A DNA stretch of 6,540 bases from positions 1-6,540 of the forward strand of contig JAKONM010000167.1 of assembly GCA_022701925.1 (NCBI GenBank). Reading direction: 5' to 3'. The notes beneath the pieces are model-generated. The model saw only the letters and a program-made list of their open reading frames with translations, did no database searches and was not told where the DNA came from. Positions 1-6,283 of the stretch are shown one piece after another. The translations under genes and the position numbers were made by a program. Positions within the stretch are counted from its first letter, which is position 1. Every line of letters begins with the position of its first letter. The stretch is from Microbacteriaceae bacterium (lineage in GTDB: Bacteria > Actinomycetota > Actinomycetes > Actinomycetales > Microbacteriaceae).

Positions 1-335
1 ACGATGAACGGCAGCTGCGCCTCGCCGCCGCCGGACTCGAGCACCGTCTCCTCGCCCGCGTCGAAGACGCGCACGATGGTGGGGTGCGTCATGCGGGACG
101 CCGCCTGCGCCTCCTGCCGGAACCGCATGCGGAACACCGGGTCGTTCGCCAGCGACGACTTCAGCAGCTTGATGGCGACCCGCCGGCCCAGCCGGGTGTC
201 GGTGCCCATGTGCACCTCGGCCATGCCGCCGCGGCCGATCAGCTGCTCGACGCGGTACCGACCGGCGAGCAGCCGCTCCCCGCCGGTGAGGGCGAGGATC
301 GGGCCCGTGACGGCTGCTGCGCGGTCGTCGGTCAC
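1..335 (-). CDS. pknB: PknB, Ser/Thr protein kinase, N-terminal 111 residues only
   Basis: The start of a second Hanks-type kinase that runs off the left edge; translated by hand from GTG at 333-335. After an N-terminal extension of about 25 residues the N-lobe begins at GRYRVEQL (25-32). It has the Gly-rich loop IGRGGMAEVH (33-42), VAIK with the catalytic Lys at K56, a helix-C region RMRFRQEAQAASRMTHPTIV (69-88) with E75, and beta strands up to LPFI at the hinge (108-111). The sequence RGGMAEVHMGTDTRLGRRVAIKLL and the position after pknA point to PknB, the PASTA kinase that ends this operon in many Actinobacteria. The HRD and DFG motifs, membrane helix and PASTA repeats are outside the window, so the assignment rests on the N-lobe and gene order. 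The GTG lies one base after the pknA stop. No other ATG or GTG lies between it and the Gly-rich loop in this frame. Confidence 0.88.
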   Translation of the reverse strand, partial: MTDDRAAAVTGPILALTGGERLLAGRYRVEQLIGRGGMAEVHMGTDTRLGRRVAIKLLKSSLANDPVFRMRFRQEAQAASRMTHPTIVRVFDAGEETVLESGGGEAQLPFI

Positions 336-336
336 G

Positions 337-2190
337 TCAGCCGCCGGTGGATGCGGAGGCGGAGGGCGCGCTGCCGTCGCTCGGCTGGACGCTGGGATCC
401 GTGCCGTCGCCGGTGCCCTGCGAGGGCTGCTGCGACGCCGCCGGCGCGGTCACGGTGATCCGAGCGGGGGGCGAGTTCGGCGTGCTGGTCTGGCCGCAGG
501 TGGCCTGGTAGCGCACGACGATCGTGCCGGCCGAGTCGCCCGCCGTGATGGTGGCGGACCGGGTGCCCGCGTCCGTCGGGAACTGCTTCTCCTGCGTGCT
601 CGCGACCGCGCCGGACACGTTGACGAGCCAGCCGCTGAGGCTGCCGTCGCCGCCGGCCGGGCAGGAGTAGCTGGGCCACGAGACCGTGACCTGCTGGCCG
701 GTCTGCACGGAGGAGGCCGACGCGGTCGCCGGCGTGCCCGGGGCGTCGAGCGCCGCGACCTTGCCGTAGTAGGTCACCGTGACCGTCTGGCCCGCCGCGA
801 CGGTGCCGCTGCTGGGGCTGATCGCGTAGACCTTGCCGACGTCGCCGGACGAGGCGGCGCGGTCGCCCGACACGGGGTCGACCTGCAGGTTGCTGCCCTC
901 GAGCTCGTTCACGACCTCCTGGTACGGGCGGCCCAGGTAGTCGTCGGCGTTGATGGCGACCCCGCTGGCCTGCGAGCTGGCGGGGGCGCTGCTGGACGCG
1001 GCCGCGCGGCTCGACGCGGGCGCGCTGCCGCCCGGGGTCGACGTGCCGCGCGGGATCAGCAGGAAGGCGATCAGCACGATCGCGAGCAGCACGATCAGGG
1101 CGATCAGGGGCCAGGTCCACGGGCTGCGGCGGCGCCGTCCGTCGTCCTGCGGCCCGTCGGCGGTGCCGTAGGGCCCCGTGAGGGTGGGCGGCTGCTGCGG
1201 GAAGGCCGTGGTGGTGGCGGCGCCGGCGGCGGGCACGCCCATCAGCGTGGTGTCGAACCCGGCCGAGGCGGGCATCACCGAGGTGGCCTGGTCCTCCGCC
1301 GTCATCGCCATGGTGGGCGCCGCGACGCCGGCGGGCAGCACGGCGGGCACCGCGGAGGCCGCGGCCAGCACGTCGCCGCGGCGCAGCGCCGTGGCCGCCC
1401 TGGCCAGCAGCGCGGCGGTGGTGGGGCGGTCGGAGGGCGCCTTCGCGATGCACGCGAAGACCAGCCGGCGGACCGGCTCCGGGATCGAGGTCGGCAGGTC
1501 GGGCGGGGCGTCGTTGATCTGCGCCATCGCGATCGCGACCTGCGACTCGCCGGTGAAGGGCCGGTGGCCCGCCAGCGCCTCGTAGGCGACGATGCCCAGC
1601 GAGTAGACGTCCGTGGCCGGGGAGGCCGGCTGGCCGCTCGCCTGCTCCGGCGACAGGTACTGCACCGTGCCCATCACCTGGCCGGTGGCGGTCAGCGGCA
1701 CCTGGTCGGTGATGCGGGCGATGCCGAAGTCGGTGATCTTGACCCGGCCGTCGGGGGTCACCAGCAGGTTGCCCGGCTTGATGTCCCGGTGCACCAGGCC
1801 GGCGGCGTGCGCGGCGTGCAGCGCCATCGCCGTCTGCGCGACCACGTCGAGCACCCGGTCCGGCGGCAGCGTGTGGTGGCGCTCGAGGATCGAGGACAGC
1901 GGCTCGCCCGGCACCAGCTCCATCACCAGGAAGGCGGAGCCGTCCTCCTCGCCGTAGTCGTAGACGTTGGCGATGCCCTCGTGGTTGACCAGGGCGGCGT
2001 GCCGCGCCTCGGCGCGGAACCGCTCGAGGAACCCGGGGTCGCCCAGGTACTCGTCCTTCAGGATCTTGATGGCGACGGGTCGGCCGATGACGAGGTCCGT
2101 GGCCTCCCACACCTCGCCCATGCCGCCCACGGCGATGCGCGACGACAGCTCGTAACGGCCCCCGAAGGTGAGCCCGGCGACCGGTCTCAT
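337..2190 (-). CDS. pknA: PknA, transmembrane Ser/Thr protein kinase with PASTA and Ig-like outer region
   Basis: A 617-residue Hanks-type kinase. The kinase domain spans about residues 12-270: Gly-rich loop IAVGGMGEVW (19-28), catalytic Lys in VAIK (K42), helix-C Glu E61, HRDIKPGN (134-141, D136), DFG (154-156), an activation loop with the Thr pair T167 and T169, and SPE (180-182). It resembles mycobacterial PknA from the N-terminus on (GLTFGGRYEL), which supports the ATG start at 2188-2190. A linker rich in Ala, Thr and Met (about 271-350) leads through RRRR (352-355) to a single membrane helix (about 357-379). Outside are a Ser/Ala linker, one PASTA-like domain (about 404-467, DYLGRPYQEVVNEL then AISPSSGTVAAGQTVTV), a beta-rich Ig/fibronectin-like domain (about 470-572, with C510 and C565) and a disordered Ser/Gly/Asp tail. 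Mycobacterial PknA, at about 430 residues, has a short outer tail and no PASTA, so this form is unusual against that reference. It overlaps pbpA by 4 nt. Confidence 0.93.
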   Translation of the reverse strand: MRPVAGLTFGGRYELSSRIAVGGMGEVWEATDLVIGRPVAIKILKDEYLGDPGFLERFRAEARHAALVNHEGIANVYDYGEEDGSAFLVMELVPGEPLSSILERHHTLPPDRVLDVVAQTAMALHAAHAAGLVHRDIKPGNLLVTPDGRVKITDFGIARITDQVPLTATGQVMGTVQYLSPEQASGQPASPATDVYSLGIVAYEALAGHRPFTGESQVAIAMAQINDAPPDLPTSIPEPVRRLVFACIAKAPSDRPTTAALLARAATALRRGDVLAAASAVPAVLPAGVAAPTMAMTAEDQATSVMPASAGFDTTLMGVPAAGAATTTAFPQQPPTLTGPYGTADGPQDDGRRRRSPWTWPLIALIVLLAIVLIAFLLIPRGTSTPGGSAPASSRAAASSSAPASSQASGVAINADDYLGRPYQEVVNELEGSNLQVDPVSGDRAASSGDVGKVYAISPSSGTVAAGQTVTVTYYGKVAALDAPGTPATASASSVQTGQQVTVSWPSYSCPAGGDGSLSGWLVNVSGAVASTQEKQFPTDAGTRSATITAGDSAGTIVVRYQATCGQTSTPNSPPARITVTAPAASQQPSQGTGDGTDPSVQPSDGSAPSASASTGG

Positions 2191-3641
2191 CTGTTCAGCA
2201 CCGCCTCCATGACCTGCTTGGCGATCGGGGCCGCGACGAGGTTGCCGAACCCCGTCTGCCCCAGCCCCCCACCGTTCTCGACGACCACCGCGACCGCCAC
2301 CTGCGGGTTCGAGGCGGGCGCGAAACCCGTGAACCAGAGCGTGTACGGATCACCCGTGCCGTTCTGCGCCGTGCCGGTCTTGCCCGCCACCTCGACCCCC
2401 TCGATTCTTGCATTGGTGGCCGCGCCGCTCGCGACGGACGCGACCATCATGGTGCGGACGGCGTCCGCGGTGTCCTGGCTCACCGGCTTGGAGAGCACCT
2501 CCGGCGAGAACTGCGACACCGGCGCGAGCGACGGCGACAGGATCTTCTGCACCAGGTTGGGCTTCATCAACGTCCCACCGTTGCCGATCGCGGCGGCGAC
2601 CATCGCCATCTGCATCGGCGTGGCCCGATCGTCCTGCTGCCCGAACGCCGTCTGAGCCGTCTCGGAGTCGTCGAGCGGCCCCGCGGGGTAGACGCTCGGG
2701 GTCACCTTCAGCGGGATCGAGAGCTGCTGGCCGAAGCCGAACTTCTGCGCCTGCGTGCGCAGGGCGTCGTCGCCGAGCGCGATGCCCAGCTGGGCGAAGG
2801 GGATGTTGCAGGAGAGGCTGAGCGCCAGCGCGATCGATGCGCGCGGGCCGGTGCCGCAGGCCTCGCCCACCGCGTTCTGGATCACCGTGTCCGTGCCCGG
2901 CAGGCGATAGGACCGCGGGCTCGCGAAGGTGCTGGACGGCTTGTACTTCCCGCTCTCCAGCGCCGCGGAGGTGCTGATGATCTTGAAGGTCGACCCCGGC
3001 GGGTTCAGGTCGCCGGCGATCGCCCGGTTCACCAGCGGGTTCGGGTCCTGCTTCACCAGGTCCTCGTAGGCGGCGACGCCGTCGGCGTGGTCGGCGATGG
3101 CGTTCGGGTCGAAGGACGGCTTGGAGACCATCGCCAGCACGGCGCCCGTGCGCGGGTCGAGCGCGACCACCGCGCCGCGCCGGTCGCCGAGCGCGTCGTA
3201 GGCCGCCTTCTGCACCGTCGGGTCGATCGTCAGCTGCACCGAGGCGCCCTTGGGGTCCTGGCCGGTCACGATGTTCTGGATGCGGTCGAACAGCCGGTCC
3301 GACGAGGTGCCGGCCAGCTGGGCGTTCAGCGCGCCCTCGATGCCCGTCGGCGCGCCGATCGGGTTGTAGTACCCGGTGACCGCCGCGTAGAGCCGAGGCT
3401 GCTTGTAGTCCCGGTCGAAGCGGAACTGGTCGTCCGACTTCGGCGACGTGACGATCGCGGTGCCGTCCGACAGCAGGATCTGGCCGCGCTGGATCGCGTA
3501 CTGGTCGGCCCGCGCCCGCTGGTTGCGGGAGTCCCCGTCCAGGTTCTGGGACTGGAACACCTGGATCACGCTCGACGCCACGAACAGCGCCGTGAACATG
3601 ACGACGACGAGCGCGGAGATGCGCTTGAGCTCCCTGTTCAC
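2187..3641 (-). CDS. pbpA: PbpA, class B penicillin-binding protein (D,D-transpeptidase)
   Basis: A 484-residue monofunctional transpeptidase that crosslinks peptidoglycan outside the membrane, presumably paired with RodA. One uncleaved membrane anchor lies at about residues 9-29 after a short basic N-terminus. A small N-terminal PBP-dimer-type domain follows (about 35-140, with RGQILLSDGTAI and GIEGALNAQLAG). The transpeptidase domain begins near 145. Its three active-site motifs are intact: STFK (217-220, nucleophile S217), SCN (277-279) and KTGT (421-424). LDPRTGAVLAMVSKPSFDPN (161-180) is a further class B hallmark. The length fits mycobacterial PbpA (about 490). The start is GTG at 3639-3641, one base after the rodA stop; a GAGGACGG stretch lies inside the rodA end but rather far upstream, so re-initiation is likely. 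The 3' end overlaps pknA by ATGA. C262 and C278 flank the active site and may form a disulfide. Confidence 0.96.
   Translation of the reverse strand: MNRELKRISALVVVMFTALFVASSVIQVFQSQNLDGDSRNQRARADQYAIQRGQILLSDGTAIVTSPKSDDQFRFDRDYKQPRLYAAVTGYYNPIGAPTGIEGALNAQLAGTSSDRLFDRIQNIVTGQDPKGASVQLTIDPTVQKAAYDALGDRRGAVVALDPRTGAVLAMVSKPSFDPNAIADHADGVAAYEDLVKQDPNPLVNRAIAGDLNPPGSTFKIISTSAALESGKYKPSSTFASPRSYRLPGTDTVIQNAVGEACGTGPRASIALALSLSCNIPFAQLGIALGDDALRTQAQKFGFGQQLSIPLKVTPSVYPAGPLDDSETAQTAFGQQDDRATPMQMAMVAAAIGNGGTLMKPNLVQKILSPSLAPVSQFSPEVLSKPVSQDTADAVRTMMVASVASGAATNARIEGVEVAGKTGTAQNGTGDPYTLWFTGFAPASNPQVAVAVVVENGGGLGQTGFGNLVAAPIAKQVMEAVLNR
2204..2208 (-). promoter_or_regulatory. GGAGG ribosome-binding-like site for pknA
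   Basis: The minus strand reads GGAGG within the last codons of pbpA, with 13 nt before the pknA ATG. This is the clearest Shine-Dalgarno match at any junction in the window, though the spacing is longer than usual. The ATGA overlap would also permit coupled re-initiation. Confidence 0.35.
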
Positions 3642-3642
3642 G

Positions 3643-5034
3643 TCAGATCACCGTCCTCGGGCCGCTGCGGATCGTGTCGCTGATGCGCAGCAGCAGGCCC
3701 GCGATCATCCAGTTCGCGATGAGCGACGAGCCGCCCGCGGCCAGGAACGGGGTGGTGAGGCCCGTGTTCGGGATCACCCGCATCACGCCGCCGATCACGA
3801 TGAAGCACTGCAGCGCGATCACGAAGGCGAGCCCGACCGCCAGCAGCTTGCCGAAGTCGTCCGGGCCGGAGTAGCCGATGCGGAACCCCCGGGACACGAA
3901 CAGCAGGTAGAGGCTGAGGATGGCGAAGACACCGACCAGCCCCAGCTCCTCGCCCAGCGACGCCATGATGAAGTCGCTGTTCGCGGCGGGGGTGATGTCC
4001 GGTCGGCCCTGCCCGAGCCCGGTGCCGAAGAGCCCGCCGTGCGCCAGCCCGAAGATGCCGTTGACGATCTGGAAGCTGCCGCCCGGCTGCTGGTAGAGGT
4101 CGCCCTGGAAGGCGTCGAGCCAGTTCGTGACGCGGCCCTGCACGTAGCTGAGGACCTGCGTCGCGGCGTAGGCGCCGCCGGCCGCCAGCAGCAGCCCCAG
4201 GGCGATCCAGCTGGTGCGCCCCGTCGCCACGTAGAGCATCGCGACGAACATGCCGAACAGCAGCAGGCCGGTGCCCAGGTCGTGCTCGAACACGATCACG
4301 GCCAGCGCGAGCACCCAGACCACGAGGATGGGGCCGAGGTCGCGGCCCCGGGGCAGCCGCACGAACAGCACCTTGCGGCCGACCATCGCCAGCGAGTCGC
4401 GGCGTGCGACCAGGAAGCCGGCGAAGAACACGGCCAGGGTGATCTTGGCGATCTCGCCGGGCTGGAAGTTCAGGGGGCCGACGCTGACCCAGACGTTCGC
4501 CGCGGCGTTCTCGAGCCGCAGGCCCGGCACCAGCGGCAGCACCAGCAGCACGATCGAGACGAGCATCGCGATGTAGGTGTAGCGCTGCAGCAGGCGGTGG
4601 TTCCGCACGAGGAAGAGGACGGCGATCGCCGCGCCGATGCCGAGCGCGGTCCAGGCGATCTGGCTGGTGCCGTCGTCCCAGCCCTGCCGGACGCCGGTGG
4701 GGCTGAGGTCGATGCGGTAGATCTCCGCGATGCCGATGCCGTTCAGGGCGGTCGCGATCGGCAGGATGAACGGGTCGGCGTCGCGGGCGACGAAGCGCAG
4801 CACCACGTGCAGGGCCAGCACCAGGGCGGCGAGCCCCGCGGCCAGCGTGACGATGTGCCCGTCGATGTGACCCAGGGCGCCCAGCTGCACCAGCAGGATC
4901 GCCGAGGCGGCGACGGCGACCGCGACGAGCAGCAGCGCCAGCTCGACGTTCCGGAGCCGCGTCGAGGGGCGCCGCGTCGTCACCCGGTCCGCGGAGGGCC
5001 GGGCGAGGGTCGTGGTCGCGTTCGCGTCAGCCAC
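3643..5034 (-). CDS. rodA: RodA, SEDS-family peptidoglycan glycosyltransferase
   Basis: A 463-residue polytopic membrane protein of the SEDS family, which polymerises glycan strands from lipid II and works with a class B penicillin-binding protein. After a basic cytoplasmic N-terminus (about 30 residues) come many hydrophobic helices. Family signatures are FQPGEIAK (190-197), VFEHDLGTGLLLF (248-260, in which D252 is the likely catalytic Asp), SFQIVNGIFGLAHGGLFGTGLG (near 330-351), SDFIMASLGEELGLVG (363-378) and NTGLTTPFLAAGGSSLIANW (433-452). The last three mark the conserved C-terminal half of RodA/FtsW/SpoVE. RodA rather than FtsW is favoured because pbpA follows directly and the pstP-rodA-pbpA-pknA order is the standard actinobacterial one. 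The length agrees with mycobacterial RodA. The GTG start at 5032-5034 overlaps the pstP stop by 8 nt. The common SEDS motif FQPSE reads FQPGE here. Confidence 0.96.
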   Translation of the reverse strand: MADANATTTLARPSADRVTTRRPSTRLRNVELALLLVAVAVAASAILLVQLGALGHIDGHIVTLAAGLAALVLALHVVLRFVARDADPFILPIATALNGIGIAEIYRIDLSPTGVRQGWDDGTSQIAWTALGIGAAIAVLFLVRNHRLLQRYTYIAMLVSIVLLVLPLVPGLRLENAAANVWVSVGPLNFQPGEIAKITLAVFFAGFLVARRDSLAMVGRKVLFVRLPRGRDLGPILVVWVLALAVIVFEHDLGTGLLLFGMFVAMLYVATGRTSWIALGLLLAAGGAYAATQVLSYVQGRVTNWLDAFQGDLYQQPGGSFQIVNGIFGLAHGGLFGTGLGQGRPDITPAANSDFIMASLGEELGLVGVFAILSLYLLFVSRGFRIGYSGPDDFGKLLAVGLAFVIALQCFIVIGGVMRVIPNTGLTTPFLAAGGSSLIANWMIAGLLLRISDTIRSGPRTVI

Positions 5035-6283
5035 CGCCGGTGCCCCCCGCGTTCGCGACCGTGCGCTCCGCGTCCTCCAGCGTCGCGGCCGGGATGCCGT
5101 CGGCGATCTGGCCCGCGGAGAAGGGGGAGAGGTCGCTGCGCTGCACCTCCGTGTCCTGCACGACGTGGCTCAGCCGGATCGGGCCGATGGTGCCCTGCAC
5201 GCCCTGGTAGATCGCGACGCGGTCGCCGTCGAAGCCGACGTAGTACTGCCCCTGCGTGTAGCGGTAGCCGATGCCTGCGGCGACCGACACCGCGGCGACG
5301 AGCAGCGCGATCACGGCCAGCCAGACCACCCGGCGGCGCCAGACGCGGCGGCGGTCCTCCCGGATCAGCGCGTCCAGGTAGTCCTCGGAGTCGGGCTGGA
5401 AGCGCGCCTCCGGCGTCGCCGTGCGGATCGGGTGCAGCAGCAGGGCGGGCAGGCGCGCGTGCTGGCGGCCGGGCACCGCCTCGTCGAGCTCGAGGCCGGC
5501 GGCCGCGGCCCCCACCAGCCGCACGCCCTGCGGCGCGGACCCCGGGCGGTCGATGTCGACCACGATCGCGGTCACGTTGTCCGGCGCCCCGTGCTCGAGG
5601 GCGGCGGCGACCAGGCCAGCGGAGGCGTCCTGCGCGGTCGCCGCGGCGTCGAGCACCGCGTGGATCTCCTCCTCGGGCACGTAGCTGGAGAGCCCGTCGG
5701 AGCAGAGCACCCAGCGGTCGCCCGGCAGGGTCGCGATCACCGAGGTGTCGATCTCGGGCGACTGGTCGATGTCGCCCAGCACCCGCATCAGCACGCTGCG
5801 GCGCGGATGCACCGCGGCCTCCTCCGGGGTGATCCGGCCGGTCTCGACCAGGCGCTGCACGAACGTGTGGTCGTTCGTGATCTGCGAGAGCTCGCCCCCG
5901 CGCTGCAGGTAGATGCGCGAGTCCCCGATGTGGGCGGTGGCGACCACGTCGCCCACGCGCACCATCGCGCTGACGGTCGTGCCCATGCCCGTCAGCTCCG
6001 AGTGCTCGGCGACGGCGCGGCCGATCTCCCGGTTCGCGGCGATCATCGCCGCCTGCAGGGCGAACTCCGCCTCCTGCGGGTCGGCGAAGTCGATGCCGTC
6101 CGTCTCGGCGATGCGGCGCACGGCGATCGACGAGGCGACGTCGCCGCCCGCGTGCCCGCCCATGCCGTCCGCGACGACGAACAGCGCGGTGCCGGCGTAG
6201 CCCGAGTCCTGGTTGTTCGACCGGACGCGGCCCACGTGGCTCTCGGCGGCGCCGGCGGTCGCGGTCCTCACCCGCTCAGCCAC
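5027..6283 (-). CDS. pstP: PstP, membrane PP2C-type Ser/Thr protein phosphatase
   Basis: A 418-residue metal-dependent phosphatase that removes phosphate from PknA/PknB and their targets. The catalytic PP2C domain spans about residues 14-245. It shows RSNNQD (21-26), VADGMGGHAGG (37-47, with metal-binding D39), GDSR (120-123), CSDGL (194-198, D196) and APDNVT (233-238, D235). A charged linker with RRRVWRRR (311-318) leads into one membrane helix at about 319-341. Some 75 outer residues follow, beginning QYYVGFDGDRVAIYQG, a stretch like that of mycobacterial PstP. At 418 residues it is about 100 shorter than my memory of the mycobacterial protein (near 510); the loss lies in the outer C-terminal part, which ends in a Gly-rich tail. 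The start is GTG at 6281-6283, supported because the PP2C fold begins within 15 residues and the start overlaps the fhaB stop. No convincing Shine-Dalgarno sequence precedes it, so it probably depends on coupled translation. Confidence 0.96.
   Translation of the reverse strand: MAERVRTATAGAAESHVGRVRSNNQDSGYAGTALFVVADGMGGHAGGDVASSIAVRRIAETDGIDFADPQEAEFALQAAMIAANREIGRAVAEHSELTGMGTTVSAMVRVGDVVATAHIGDSRIYLQRGGELSQITNDHTFVQRLVETGRITPEEAAVHPRRSVLMRVLGDIDQSPEIDTSVIATLPGDRWVLCSDGLSSYVPEEEIHAVLDAAATAQDASAGLVAAALEHGAPDNVTAIVVDIDRPGSAPQGVRLVGAAAAGLELDEAVPGRQHARLPALLLHPIRTATPEARFQPDSEDYLDALIREDRRRVWRRRVVWLAVIALLVAAVSVAAGIGYRYTQGQYYVGFDGDRVAIYQGVQGTIGPIRLSHVVQDTEVQRSDLSPFSAGQIADGIPAATLEDAERTVANAGGTGGG
5043..5048 (-). 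promoter_or_regulatory. G-rich ribosome-binding-like site for rodA
   Basis: A run of six G on the minus strand lies 8 nt upstream of the rodA GTG, inside the 3' end of pstP, where it encodes part of the Gly-rich tail. Spacing suits a Shine-Dalgarno element but the match to GGAGG is imperfect, and the run may simply reflect Gly codons. Confidence 0.3.

Noticed and set aside
950..1035. A repeat-like, Ser/Ala-rich stretch after the PknA membrane helix.
   Set aside because: It is simple-composition linker coding sequence (Ser, Ala, Pro codons) without a fixed repeat unit, typical of a flexible outer linker.
332..2110. A 592-codon minus-strand frame inside pknA.
   Set aside because: It is the pknA sequence read in another frame; the product is Arg/Gly/Ala-rich without kinase motifs, while the overlapping frame has all of them.
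2187..2190. A possible internal promoter before pknA.
   Set aside because: No credible -35/-10 pair was seen in the coding DNA upstream, and the ATGA overlap argues for cotranscription. GC-rich actinobacterial promoters are hard to read by eye, so a weak internal promoter is not excluded.
4..2655. An 883-codon open frame on the plus strand.
   Set aside because: It lies antisense to pknB, pknA and pbpA. Its product is low-complexity Gly/Arg/Ala sequence without a recognisable domain. Long antisense frames are expected where GC is high and stop codons are rare, and the minus-strand frames have full catalytic motifs.
3087..3683. A 198-codon plus-strand frame across the rodA/pbpA junction.
   Set aside because: It is antisense to motif-bearing pbpA sequence and its product is compositionally biased (Arg, Val, Asp) with no family resemblance.
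3448..5832. A 794-codon open frame on the plus strand, rich in Arg, Gln, Asp and His.
   Set aside because: It is antisense to pbpA, rodA and pstP and has no domain, membrane segment or plausible start context. It mirrors membrane-helix and PP2C codons of the real genes.
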